Origin: Enchytraeus crypticus
Lineage: Eukaryota > Annelida > Clitellata > Enchytraeida > Enchytraeidae
DNA: 64,000 bases
Direction: 5' to 3'
Assembly: GCA_905160935.1 (NCBI GenBank)
Contig: CAJHZI010000497.1
Span: 303,501 to 367,500, forward strand
In this document: positions 25,895 to 33,627 of the stretch, in pieces
How the letters are laid out: each line of letters starts with the position of its first letter
Numbering within the stretch: position 1 is the stretch's first letter
The notes under the pieces: generated by a model
The model's input: the letters and a program-made list of their open reading frames with translations, nothing else
Database searches by the model: none
What the model was told of the DNA's origin: nothing
Made by a program: the position numbers and the translations under genes

Positions 25895-26717
25895 GCCTGT
25901 TTCTCTTCCTAATTAAATAAATAAAGTATAAATATGCATCATCTGAGCAAAGAATCTGTATCATATGCGGATTTCTTGTCTTATAATGCAAGCTGGATGA
26001 ACACTACGCCGTAGTTTTAATACTTCTTCTTCAGTGCACTGCCGAGTGGCATGTGCAAGGTACATATTCATACTCAAAGTCTGTTTTCTCGCTCCATAAG
26101 AGCACTTCTTAGATCAACAAGTTAATCCTTTCACAAAGTCTTTGCCTTATCCATACCTTATGTAGCCTATTGCTTGGGAAAAATGTGGCTTCTGAGTTGG
26201 TTTCCCGTTGCCTTCCTCAGTTAGGTGGATTAATTACAATTTAATCTTGGGAGAAAATATTACATGGCGCAGTGGGTTCCCTCTTGACATCCTCAGCTCC
26301 TGCCTTTAGTCGCCTCTTACGTACAAGCGGCAGATTGTTTGCGGTTGCCCTATTCTGCAGTGGTCCAACCACATCCGAGCACAACTCGGGGAAGTTTTAA
26401 TACTAAAGCTTGAAATTATTAACAAATAATGGATTACATATACTTGAATTTAGTATAGATATTGGGTAATAATATAAACTTCCGTATTATTTATGTTATA
26501 CAGAAGCCTATATTAATTCAATATCTACTGAACTAAACGAATTACGTGATATTTTTCCAACGTCAACTGAAGGTAGGAATTAGTCTGCTGATAAACTATG
26601 ATATTAAACGGATAGAATGTAAAATAAATAAATAACTAAAATAAGTAATATGTAAAAGGTAATGTTACCACTGAGCGGATTTCCACCGAGTAGACCTCCA
26701 GTCAACAGAGATACCAT
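9902..26717 (-). CDS. cpx: Complexin, four coding exons (complete CDS, spliced)
   Basis: Join of 26669-26717, 13290-13444, 11003-11135 and 9902-10014 on the minus strand, 149 residues. Complexin binds the assembled SNARE bundle at synapses and both clamps and promotes vesicle fusion. Seen: a short N-terminus (1-17) ending GGNPLSG, an acidic accessory region (18-46), then the central helix (about 47-69) with [20 protein letters not shown] across the exon 2/3 junction. Residues equivalent to mammalian R48, R59, K69 and Y70 are all present (local R47, R58, K68, Y69). The tail has [12 protein letters not shown], as in insect complexin, an amphipathic stretch (about 121-140), and ends in CTVQ, a CAAX prenylation box. 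Family length is about 130-160 residues. Every junction has GT/AG and matching phase (1, 0, 1). The start is the first ATG after an in-frame stop at 26790-26792. Alternative first or last exons cannot be excluded. Confidence 0.93.
10031..10260. repeat. Tetranucleotide tract (CACT, AATC, GTCA blocks)
   Basis: Successive blocks of CTCA, TCAA and GTCA repeats. On the transcribed strand of complexin they read GUGA/UUGA/UGAC and end 16 bases before the exon 4 acceptor. Confidence 0.93.
10672..10796. repeat. (GA)n tract in complexin intron 3
   Basis: About 125 bases, slightly interrupted. In the transcript this is a CU-rich polypyrimidine tract about 200 bases after the exon 3 donor. Confidence 0.95.
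11003..11135 (-). CDS. cpx: Complexin coding exon 3 (end of central helix, linker)
   Basis: The 133-base exon has 44 codons plus one base. The acceptor is gcgcttttag|TATGG and the donor GCATCAG|gttatt. It starts YGIKKK, completing the SNARE-binding helix, continues with an acidic linker, then [14 protein letters not shown], which matches the [13 protein letters not shown] segment of insect complexin, and ends in a Gly/Glu/Ala-rich stretch. It starts in phase 0 and ends in phase 1, so skipping it alone would break the frame. Confidence 0.94.
11228..11388 (-). mobile_element. SINE-2 (tRNA-derived), copy in complexin intron 2
   Basis: On the minus strand it reads gccagtggcaaagtttgtaa, a Pol III A-box-like region, then a B-box-like ggttcaaatcc and cgctttcgagtgaggaaact, ending in gttaaccttagt. 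It is in the same sense as the gene and ends about 95 bases before the exon 3 acceptor. Confidence 0.85.
11679..11892. repeat. Two (TA)n microsatellites
   Basis: TA tracts at 11679-11787 and 11824-11892 with TAC interruptions, separated by 36 bases of unique sequence. Confidence 0.95.
12783..12928 (-). mobile_element. SINE-2, copy in complexin intron 2
   Basis: Same layout as the other copies: gccagtggcgaagtcggtaa, ggtttaaatcc as B box, and gcgatgtcagtga in reverse. Sense to complexin. Confidence 0.85.
12935..13052. repeat. CAC/CAT trinucleotide tract
   Basis: Blocks of CAC, CAT, CAC and CAT follow the SINE-2 head directly. The His, Met or Ile runs predicted from it are not genes. Confidence 0.95.
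13190..13265. repeat. Short diverged TAATATTAGTATC repeats
   Basis: Three or four imperfect copies of a unit around taatattagtatctaa, just inside intron 2 after the exon 2 donor. Confidence 0.6.
13290..13444 (-). CDS. cpx: Complexin coding exon 2 (accessory region and most of central helix)
   Basis: The 155-base exon carries two bases of the split glycine codon and 51 codons. The acceptor is gtttgacag|GAGCAC and the donor GATAAG|gtctga. It encodes the acidic run [16 protein letters not shown], the charged accessory helix, and the central helix up to RDK. This is the most conserved block of the protein and identifies the family on its own. It is much more GC-rich than the flanking introns. 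Confidence 0.95.
13509..13602. repeat. Compound (TA)n(TG)n microsatellite before complexin exon 2
   Basis: About 25 TA and 20 TG units. In the transcript this is a CA repeat then a UA repeat ending about 65 bases before the exon 2 acceptor. Confidence 0.96.
14312..14445 (-). mobile_element. SINE-2, copy in complexin intron 1
   Basis: Minus strand: gccagtggcg-like A box (here gcaagtggcgatgtcggtaa), ggttcaaatcc B box, and gcctgtcactgatatc. Sense to complexin. Confidence 0.83.
15151..15205. repeat. (GA)n microsatellite
   Basis: About 55 bases of GA with one AAAG and one AGG interruption. No LINE hairpin was found beside it. Confidence 0.93.
15549..15757. repeat. (GA)n tract with GC interruptions
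   Basis: About 200 bases of GAGA with regularly placed GCGA and GTGA variants in the centre, implying block duplication inside the tract. ORFs of RERERE and SLSLSL type here are artefacts. Confidence 0.95.
15938..16400. repeat. 8-bp satellite, unit YATCATTG, with longer blocks
   Basis: Alternating catcattg and tatcattg units. A variant tatcatag marks block ends; marked blocks start at 15967, 16031, 16063, 16111 and 16143, all multiples of 8 apart, often 32. HCIIVS-type ORFs come from the repeat. Confidence 0.95.
17181..17642. repeat. Cluster of four perfect short hairpins
   Basis: Inverted repeats at 17181-17204 (10-bp arms), 17259-17278 (ggttatcaa/ttgataacc), 17347-17373 (12-bp arms, aagtgcaataca) and 17611-17642 (13-bp arms, attcaaccacttt). 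All are in complexin intron 1. Confidence 0.8.
17457..17565 (-). mobile_element. GA-tailed short family, fragment
   Basis: Matches the 5' half of the family in reverse: aagtggtttcccgtggcctt and tgcctcttatgacacg. It overlaps the hairpin cluster region. Confidence 0.6.
18275..18420 (+). mobile_element. tRNA-like SINE fragment (unassigned)
   Basis: tgactaaagggtattgccgg resembles an A-box region and gtgattcaaattctacgcc a B box. It does not fold into a full tRNA and has no second copy here. Confidence 0.3.
18890..19015 (+). mobile_element. tRNA-derived SINE (other family)
   Basis: atggcgtaacggttagagtg is a good A box and gagttcaaagccc a B box at the right spacing. The sequence continues into a non-tRNA body with ccccttggacccataaaagg. 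No clear acceptor stem, so a SINE is likelier than a tRNA gene. Confidence 0.55.
19660..19860 (+). mobile_element. GA-tailed short family, copy
   Basis: gataaggcttagcctttggt, then tgccacttggcagaacacta followed by a GA tract. The hairpin TGCCacttGGCA is intact. Confidence 0.82.
20440..20660. repeat. GAT/ATC-rich region
   Basis: Imperfect (GAT)n followed 60-100 bases later by (ATC)n in inverted arrangement, so the halves could pair. Confidence 0.8.
21440..21605 (-). mobile_element. SINE-2, diverged copy in complexin intron 1
   Basis: Reverse match through gcatgctgttcgacagcgga, gggctcaaatt (degraded B box) and cccgtcattgatatg. Sense to complexin. Confidence 0.6.
21766..21922. repeat. 27-bp repeats with CCAAT motif and an 18-bp-arm hairpin
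   Basis: Four imperfect copies of a unit like ggaaatacccaaatgagcc then aatca. Between copies 2 and 3 lies a perfect hairpin, arms 21829-21846 and 21851-21868, loop aata. CCAAT occurs in three copies. Confidence 0.8.
22019..22088. repeat. (TC)n microsatellite
   Basis: TCTA then TC repeats. The SLSLSL-type ORF across it is an artefact. Confidence 0.94.
22900..24290 (-). mobile_element. Three diverged GA-tailed LINE fragments
   Basis: Blocks near 22915-23010, 23085-23190 and 24130-24270 each read on the minus strand as diverged versions of the LINE segment acatggaccttaagaaagga through atattaggaaactgg. The third is clearest (tgaaacatggacattaagg). All three lack tails. Confidence 0.55.
23725..23880 (-). 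mobile_element. GA-tailed short family, copy without GA tract
   Basis: gtgttctgtaaagtggcagg and taaagagcactcgtagatca match the tail half of the family in reverse. Confidence 0.7.
24486..24725 (-). mobile_element. SINE-1, well-kept copy
   Basis: Minus strand: gggttcgaatcccagccgcg is a perfect B box. It continues with tgcgagtaaaatctcgg and gtggtattaaaagtgatag to tataatgtgtgttatt. The forward ORF over it is a SINE translation. Confidence 0.88.
24960..25060 (+). mobile_element. tRNA-like SINE fragment (unassigned)
   Basis: ggttcaaatccaaacc is a good B box; the upstream tatacgcctgcctgatcagc could be the remainder of a tRNA-like head. Single occurrence. Confidence 0.3.
25530..25700 (-). mobile_element. 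GA-tailed LINE, 3' fragment
   Basis: Plus strand shows (TC)n, then cagtgcactgcccactggca, the reversed terminal hairpin, then the end of the ORF (gcctccactcttctctgtct). Confidence 0.83.
26025..26390 (-). mobile_element. GA-tailed short family, near full-length copy
   Basis: In reverse: cagtgcactgccgagtggca, catattcatactcaa, gcttgggaaaaatgtggctt, ggtttcccgttgccttcctc, and gtcgcctcttacg, ending near accacatccgagcacaactc. Its end (agtgcactgcc) is the LINE version rather than the usual agtgttctgcc, showing how close the two tails are. Confidence 0.8.
26669..26717 (-). CDS. cpx: Complexin coding exon 1 (start codon, N-terminal peptide)
   Basis: This exon holds 16 codons plus one base, beginning [12 protein letters not shown] and ending in NPLS with a split glycine. 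The donor is CAGTG|gtaaca, and phase 1 matches the exon 2 acceptor. The sequence before the ATG (agaacATGG) is a fair start context, and the in-frame stop TAA at 26790-26792 with no intervening ATG supports this start. The N-terminus is weakly conserved among complexins; GGNPLSG resembles the GNQLSAVKG region of fly complexin. Because it is short and 13 kb from exon 2, it is the least certain exon. Confidence 0.72.
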
Positions 26718-26804
26718 GTTCTTGTGGTTTTCAAGTATCCAAATGCCAAGAAATAAAGTCTTCGTAGGAGAATTTTTTACTTGTCTTCCTTATAAACGTC
26801 GTAC
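26718..26804 (-). other. cpx: Probable complexin 5' UTR segment
   Basis: These 87 bases lie directly upstream of the start codon on the minus strand. They contain no ATG and have an in-frame TAA at 26790-26792. The AG at 26805-26806 (tatatgcag|GTACG) could be an acceptor joining an upstream non-coding exon, but its pyrimidine tract is poor, so a transcription start nearby is equally possible. No TATA box or other promoter element was recognised. Confidence 0.35.
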
Positions 26805-27369
26805 CTGCATATAAATTCAAATATTTATGAGATGAATTTTTTAAACAGCAGAATATAGCCGGCAAAAACATTCAAACTATTGTATAATTATGTAGTTTTT
26901 ACGTATTTTTAACTGAGATTATAATACTTCTAATCCTTATATGATATTATAATACTTATAATTCATGACTAAAATGAGACTTATCTATCTCAATAGATTG
27001 CAGCATTTCCTAGCCCAACATTCAGAAACGGACTCCGATTCTTACACTTGCAACCTATATTTCATCTAATACTTCGCTTCCACTGAGTGAACTGGCAAAA
27101 ATTCGCAATCAATCATTTAGATCCCTGATAGCATTTTCTCATTAATATAATGACGCAGACATCAAGACTCTAGCGCAATAAATAAAAATATATGATGTGA
27201 TGTTGCCGCAAGCAACGGTTATAACTTAGTTTAGTTCAATTAAACTAAATATTAGTAAAGTTAATCCAAAATATTTTTGATACATTGATACGTTTATTTA
27301 TAGTTAGTTGGTTCGTTAGTTGGTTTGTTTGTATCGACTCCTACAAAGAAAGCGTGCACAAATCAGGTA

Positions 27370-27516
27370 TGCAATTTCTTTAATTCCCTTTATCTTTGGA
27401 CGTTTTCTGGATTTTGGAATTTGAACGGTTTAGGGCAGTCATTTTGCTTACCGGTTCTGATTTGTCTCAATAGTGCTAGATGTTGTCATGTATGACTGTA
27501 CCACTCTAACTGTAGA
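27370..27516 (+). mobile_element. CR1/L2-like LINE 3' end
   Basis: tttctggattttggaatttg, then the tail block tgtctcaatagtgctagatg found in the copies at 145-735 and 1890-2725. Its end forms part of the left arm of the large inverted repeat. Confidence 0.75.
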
Positions 27517-27674
27517 TGAATACCAGTAGCATTGAATGAAATTAATGCCAGGATTTAGGAATAGTATTTCAAAATCCTGGCATTAATTTCATTCAATGCT
27601 ACTGGTATTCATCTACAGTTGGAGTGGTACAGTCATACATGACAACATCTAGCACTATTGAGACAAATCAGAAC
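27454..27674. repeat. Inverted repeat, 103-bp arms, 15-bp loop
   Basis: Arms 27454-27556 and 27572-27674 match by hand at 102 of 103 positions; the one difference is in the stretch ccactctaactg versus its partner ggagtgg. The loop is aggaatagtatttca. About 60 bp of each arm is CR1/L2-like LINE tail; the rest is unique. Confidence 0.95.
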
Positions 27675-27689
27675 AAAAAAATAGTGATA

Positions 27690-28135
27690 AAAAATAAAGA
27701 TAGTGAAAACTTTGGTTTGGACCACGCTATTATATGGATGTGAAACATGGACCTTAAGAAAGGAAGATATTAGGAAACTGGAGGCATTGGAAATGTGGAT
27801 TTGGAGAAGAATGTAGAAGATTAGCTGGACTCAAAAGGTTACAAATGAGTAAGTTCTGGAGAGAGTTGGCACAGATAGACAGTTGATAAAGGTATTAAGA
27901 AATAGGAAGAAGAGATGGATAGGACACATTCTGAGGGGGAAGGTCTATTAAAAGAGGTCATAGAAGGTAGAATGGAAGGAAAAAGAGGCAGGGGCAGGCC
28001 GAGATTATGTATGTTGGATGATTTAAAGACCCACTCATATGTGGAAATGAAGAGGAAGGCGGAAGACAGAGAGGAGTGGAGGCGTTATGTACCATGGACC
28101 TGCCAGTAGGCAGTGATTAAGAGAGAGAGAGAGAG
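27690..28135 (+). pseudogene. GA-tailed LINE, C-terminal reverse-transcriptase fragment
   Basis: Encodes, with frame breaks, segments like [20 protein letters not shown], then RRMWKISWTQKV-like sequence, then an open stretch with EGRMEGKRGRGRPRLCMLDD and EEWRRYVPWTCQ before TAG at 28107-28109. This is the region after the polymerase domain of an animal non-LTR retrotransposon. The stop sits inside the terminal hairpin CTGCCagtaGGCAG (28100-28113) and a GA tract follows at once. The element is 5'-truncated. Confidence 0.85.
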
Positions 28136-28139
28136 ATTC

Positions 28140-30350
28140 CTAAATCAGCGTAGTTGTCTGCAATCGATGCGCTATTAAAAAGCATAATAATCATTAATGA
28201 GGTAGGAGGTAAACAAGTCTACAAGATAGCGACTAAGCAAGGAAGCTCAGTAAAACACTTGAGTTATGTCATGTGTATAACTAGACGAACATAAGAAATA
28301 ACATTCCGTTTACTAGAGACATCATACCATAAGAAATAATTTCACCACACATTACAATAACCTTTCTGCACTGGGAAAAGTTGAAATTTCAAGTTTATTA
28401 CTATTTAAATTCTTAGCTATCATTTAGTTACACTTGGTAAAGATCAACTAGGTTTTTTTATTCTGAATATATAGACATTATAACATAAAAACAAACTGAG
28501 GCTAATGTCGTCCGTGGCAAAATCGAGCGCTCTTCAGACAAATCCAAATCGTTGAGCAAAACGAATACCCAAAACGGTATAAATGAAATTCCATGAACCA
28601 GAAAACCAGTCTAATGATAAAGAGCATTAAAATAATCTAAATCTAATGAGTACAGTGCAGACTCATCATATGCAAGTATGACATTTACTAATAATTTTAG
28701 TGTAACTGAAATTGGCTACACTTTGTAAACAGAAAATGTAATAGTCGTGTAATCAGTATGATGAAGAATTTCATTAGAGAATGTAAGTCTTGGAAGCTAA
28801 ATTAGTCGGATACAACATATCCCTGAACCGATGTTGTAACTACTGGTGTCAGGTATCACAGAATTCATTGTCACAAATTAGATATTTTAGACAAATATTT
28901 GCAAAACTGAACTTAATATAACTTATTGAGTTTATGCAAATATTAAGATGTAATTAACGGATGTATGAAGTGAACTAGATATTGGAACAGATTTTTTACA
29001 CATATTATTAGCTCTAAACAGAGCTGACTAAATGGATTCCTGTATATTTTGCTCCTTGTAGCAAACGCCTCAGGTAAAACATCTCAATGAATTAGCATCT
29101 TCCATTAAAATGATCGATTATACAGGAAAGAAAAAGATTGCAGAGAGCTGTCATTCTCTATTCGTTCCGCTCTGTCCTAGAAAGACTCTGATAGCCTTGT
29201 ACCACAACTACCATATTGACTATAACGTGTTGATTTTATATACAATAATACAAAGTTATTAGATTAACCGAAAAACATAAAAATCTTTTTGCATATTTTT
29301 AACTCTGAATACAGTTAGAATTGGCTAGTATTAGAAACTCAGAGTACATAAAAGATAGCATGAGCACTTATGAGAAGCTTATGATGAGCTACGATTAAGT
29401 CATTAAGTCATGCAGTACATTTTTCATTACAATTGTCAACGATCGGCACGAGGTACCTAACAATAATTTTGCCGGCATCGCTGCGAAATGAACTCAGAAC
29501 ATTTTCCTTTTAGTCCAAGCTTAAAACATTTTTATTTAGTGAAGTGGATTAGGACTAGTGTGCTGCTTTCTTTTTCCGTACCTACGATTGCAGGTGTTGC
29601 TTGCACACATCGGTTCACAGAAGTACATACTACTACTGCTACTACTAACGGCAATGAAATTTAAAAGCGTTTGTTTTGCCTATAGTCCATTCTGTTGTAC
29701 TTTACATTTTATTTAATAAAACATGAGCCTAAAGTAATTTGACGAATTTCATTTGTCAAGGACATCCAGGGTACTCTGTGATTTGAAACCTGCCATTCTT
29801 GGAACGACTCAAGCGCTACAATGCTGACTTCAGTTTCGCTATAAAATAATGCTTTTGATTTATAATAAAATCCTTGCCTTTGGAAAGAATATTAGAATAA
29901 ATACTTAATAAACACACAATAAATCGCCACATTAGGGACATGGATTTTGTACACTAATTGGATATGAGTTTCACCTAAAGCTGCAAGTTGTTGTAAATCG
30001 TTGAATTTTACTCTGAAATATTTAATAAAAGTCGCAATTTAAAATGTTTGCATTTTTGGTAGCGAAGAAAATGTACAAATTAATGCGCATGATAACTAGG
30101 ACATGATCTCAATATAGCTAAGTAAAATACATCTCATACGATACGCTAGTGCTGTTGATTTCCATACATCATTTCCGTGATAAGCATGTCGTGATACAAT
30201 GCTTAATTATAATGTTTAATAAAGGTGATATTGCTTTATTTATGAATCGATAATGATTTAATGTCTCTTGATTTAATGTCTCGAAGCTGAGGAAGGCATA
30301 CAGGGCCCACCCCTTCATACTTAGAATCTCCCTCGAATAATGGTAAATCA
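28140..30350. other. 2.2 kb without recognisable feature
   Basis: AT-rich unique DNA; no exon-like block, repeat family or long simple repeat seen. Confidence 0.5.
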
Positions 30351-30354
30351 AAAG

Positions 30355-30495
30355 GAATGTTACAATAATTTAAAGATCCACTAGTATGCGGACATGAAGA
30401 GAAAGACAGAAGATAGAGATGAGTAGAGGCATTATATACCATGGATTTGCCAGTAGGCAGTGCACTAAGAGAGAAAGAGAAAGAGAAAGAGAGAA
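30355..30495 (+). mobile_element. GA-tailed LINE, 3' fragment
   Basis: gatccactagtatgcggaca, ggcattatataccatggatt, hairpin gccagtaggcag, gcactaag and GA tract. Confidence 0.8.
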
Positions 30496-30759
30496 TGACT
30501 TAATATGATCGCTAAGCCTATGAGATTTCAGTCCCTCCAAGTTCACGTGACTACGCAGAACGGTCTCTACCTATACTAAGCTCTTCATGCCCACACTTAT
30601 AATTGTGGTCTTAATGTTTGAAGGGTTTCTGGGTTGATTAGGGTCCTAAAGAACAATGGAGTTCCAAGGTCTCTCGATTCCAGAGGAAGCTCTTAAGAAG
30701 TAATATGGGAATTTTACGTATTGTGAGAATTTTACTTATTGGATTTTACTTATCCGATG

Positions 30760-30835
30760 GCCCTCCCGTCACTGACAGTGCTTTCGATGAAGGAAACAGA
30801 CGTTAACATTAACTTTTCTTTTTTACTTTGCTTTA
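30760..30835 (+). mobile_element. SINE-2 3' fragment
   Basis: cccgtcactgacagtgctttcg then gaaacagacgttaac: the tail half of SINE-2 without its tRNA-like head. Confidence 0.6.
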
Positions 30836-31639
30836 ATGTGAGGCTTTTACGTATTGTGGGAATTTGATAACATCTCATGAAATAATGTTCTTAAGATTGG
30901 GTTTTGCATGAAAATATGGTCTTAAGTTTTATTTGAAGAACAACTTAAATTGCTCCAGCATATCACACCTGATGAAAGAGCTGCGGTGATCTCATTTACC
31001 ATAACAAATGTCCACATATAGATTTTTTATGTTAAATAAAATCATGCGATCGTTGTAATAATATTACTGCAAGTAAGGCTGAAATATACAGTTTTATGAC
31101 TATAAAAAATTCGACATTTTTGCAAATGTCAGGGTTCGTGTCAAATATTACCTCAGCCATTTCAAGAAAGAAATCTGAGACTTGACGTTGAAATACCAAA
31201 GGGAGGAAAACGAAGCGTCATAGAGCAATGCAAGAATGTCGAATGAAATTTTAATTATCACACGACAAAATGAAAATAAAACTACATGTGTACCGTCCCA
31301 ACTTATATTAATAATTACACATTATTATTATTTATCTCCGGAAATTTTGGTTTATATTGTATAAAAAATGTGACATATTTGAAGATAAAGTCTTCTGTTA
31401 GGAAGCGTGTCAAGCGATTATATCTGATCCAGTGGAATAATCAATTAGTCATTAAACTGCCAATCAGTGAGTTAGATATATATTTGAAATAAGAAGAGGA
31501 TTTTAAGCTCGGCGTTAACTTTTTAGCATTTAGACTGTAGCTTTTAGCTTTTCTGTTTTAGCCTCTAGCATCAACCCTACTGGGCTTAGAAAAGAAGATC
31601 CACGGCTCAGTGAAGTTTATTTGTAAAGTAAGACATATG

Positions 31640-31740
31640 TAGACATGAAGAGCGAAACGGAAGACTGAGAAGAGTGGAGGCGTTTTATACCATGGATCTG
31701 CCAGTAGGCAGCGCACTAAAACAGAGAGTATGACAAATGG
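31640..31740 (+). mobile_element. GA-tailed LINE, 3' fragment
   Basis: gtagacatgaagagcgaaac, gtggaggcgttttatacc and the hairpin gccagtaggcag. The GA tract is nearly absent. Confidence 0.75.
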
Positions 31741-32014
31741 AAGAGGCAAAAAGCTCAAAAGATAAATGTCAAATAAAACTAAATATTAAATATCACTTAG
31801 AGGAGGGAAGAGGCGTGAGCGTGTCGAAGATATAGAAGGAGAAAGTAAAGCGGATTTGATCGAGAGAAATCTTCACCTCGGGCGATGTGGAAAGAGCGTT
31901 TAATCCTGACACGCTCGACAAGGACTCAACCGTAATCCTGTACTCACTCCAGCACTGACACTGAAAATCAGGCAAGAACTTATTCCGTCATTCTCGAGCT
32001 AAAAACTTTAATAA

Positions 32015-32260
32015 ATTAACAACTACAACATGATTAGAGTGCCACTGTTGTCATTGACAACATCGAACACTGTGGAACCAAATTACAGCTGATGAGCAGA
32101 TTAAGGGGTCCATAAATGGTGCGAGCCAAAATCCGGGTGGTCAGTCCAAGGAAGGGTACTAGCGGAATGGAGGTTTAGGTGTAGAACAAGACAACTGATA
32201 CGGAAAAAGTAGAACTTGGTCTACGTTTGGATACTCAGTCAATCCAAATGATTAACAGAG
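32015..32260 (-). mobile_element. CR1/L2-like LINE, diverged 3' end
   Basis: In reverse it matches the last 300 bases of the 1890-2725 copy: gattagagtgccactgttgt, ccaaaatccgggtggtcag and gaggtttaggtgtag. Confidence 0.75.
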
Positions 32261-32689
32261 TATCCGTTAATCATTTAGATGTTGAGCCATGAGCTGAAGA
32301 GTTGTATGTCGAAGCTGAAATAAGCTGTTGGTTTATCAAATCTATCGATGATACATCAGGAGAGAAAATTTAAGACATGGATATTGCATCCATCAATCAA
32401 TAAGACATTGATGATCGCACACGAACACCGACAACAAAAAATGATATGGAATAATCTAATCCTGATGTTCAAAAACACATTTAAGGAGGAACAACCTCAT
32501 TGCAATTCACTAGGTTTTAATGTCTCTCTCACAATACTTAACCACTAACAAATCCATAACAATCTAAACCACTTACAATTCCATTCCTCGCTAAGATTAA
32601 GATCTTCTTAAAAAGGTAAAAACAGAATAATATGCCAAATAAAAACACGTCACATAGTTCTCGGTTATATGTGATATAGGATAATTGCT

Positions 32690-33060
32690 TAAGAAATCTG
32701 AAAAGATTCCTGAAACGTTCTCAGCTCAAAAGGAAGTCAGACAGCCCAGCGGCCAAATTCCTCAGCGCTACAGACAATACTACGAATGTTCCAACAGCAA
32801 CCCTTAATATCGAGTATTGAATACCCTCAGAGAGCTTTTCGATGTCTGCTGGCGGTCTAAATCATCTGTTCCTACCCTATTCGTCCTTTACGACCGTCGA
32901 TAAAATTGAAGCTCCGCCAAATCGACGACGGTGCGCACCAGTGAGGACCGGGTCTGTGTTCGATTGTCAATATTATCGATTGAAGAAATTCCGACATGGC
33001 GCAGTGTTTGTTCAACTGCAGCGTCGTTATGAGAGGCAGTGAACGAAAGCCAAGCGAATC
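32690..33060. other. Unassigned block with more GC and CpG than its surroundings
   Basis: Contains cgacgacggtgcgcaccag and other CpG-bearing stretches in a window otherwise poor in them. No family match and no convincing exon. It lies 6 kb upstream of the complexin start codon. Confidence 0.3.
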
Positions 33061-33104
33061 TCGGAGTGTGCAATAAGCTGGAGTACTGCATGCTAGACAT
33101 ATTC

Positions 33105-33255
33105 ATATTGGCTGGAGCCAATGGCGAAGTCGATAAGATACTCGACCGCGGATCGGTAGGTGCGGGGTTCAAATCCTGGGCTCGCCCGTCCCTGACATCG
33201 CTTTCGAGTAAGGAAACTAACGTTAACCTTAACTTTAGCTTTAGTTTTCAAATAA
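33105..33255 (+). mobile_element. SINE-2, best-kept copy
   Basis: gccaatggcgaagtcgataa (A-box region), ggggttcaaatcctgggctc (B box), catcgctttcgagtaagg and the tail aacgttaaccttaac. Confidence 0.9.
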
Positions 33256-33282
33256 TTTATAACTCTCTGTAAAGATGTAAAA

Positions 33283-33408
33283 TTGATGTTAACGTCAGTT
33301 GCATCTCTCGAAAGCGATATCAGTGACGAGAAAGATTTGAACCCCATACATACTGATCCGCTGTCGATTATCATATCGACATCGCCACTGGCTCCAGCCA
33401 GATGTATC
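33283..33408 (-). mobile_element. SINE-2, inverted copy next to the previous one
   Basis: Reads in reverse from ggctggagccagtggcgatg to the tail gttaacatcaat. It has a partly deleted B-box region (ggggttcaaatctt). Confidence 0.85.
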
Positions 33409-33419
33409 TAGTCAGATCT

Positions 33420-33525
33420 CTATAGTGTTCTGCCAAGTGGTAGTGAGGTATGTACTCAGTCATCGTTCATGCCCCATAAAGAGCACGCCACAGTTTAGTA
33501 AGTTGATAACTTCACAAAAGGGGAA
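33420..33525 (-). mobile_element. GA-tailed short family, fragment
   Basis: agtgttctgccaagtggtag, ccccataaagagcacgcc and ttcacaaaa in reverse. It joins directly to a sense-strand LINE end at about 33520. Confidence 0.75.
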
Positions 33526-33627
33526 ACGGAAGGCAGAAAAGAGTGAAGGCATTATATACCATGGATTTGCCAGTAAGCAGTGCACTGAGAGAGTGAGAGA
33601 GAGACAGAGAGAGAAAGAGTGAGAGAA
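33520..33627 (+). mobile_element. GA-tailed LINE, 3' fragment
   Basis: ggaagg...agtgaaggcattatat pattern, the hairpin gccagtaagcag and gcactgagagagtgagaga tail. Confidence 0.8.

Larger units (their letters stand above)
13445..26668 (-). other. cpx: Complexin intron 1 (13.2 kb)
   Basis: The intron runs from gtaaca at 26668 to tttgacag at 13445. It contains SINE-2 copies, fragments of both GA-tailed families, tRNA-like SINE fragments, the YATCATTG satellite, long GA tracts, a GAT-rich stretch near 20480-20660, several perfect short hairpins, and a TA/TG compound repeat about 65 bases before the exon 2 acceptor. No additional coding exon was recognised, though an alternative non-coding first exon could hide here. 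Confidence 0.7.
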
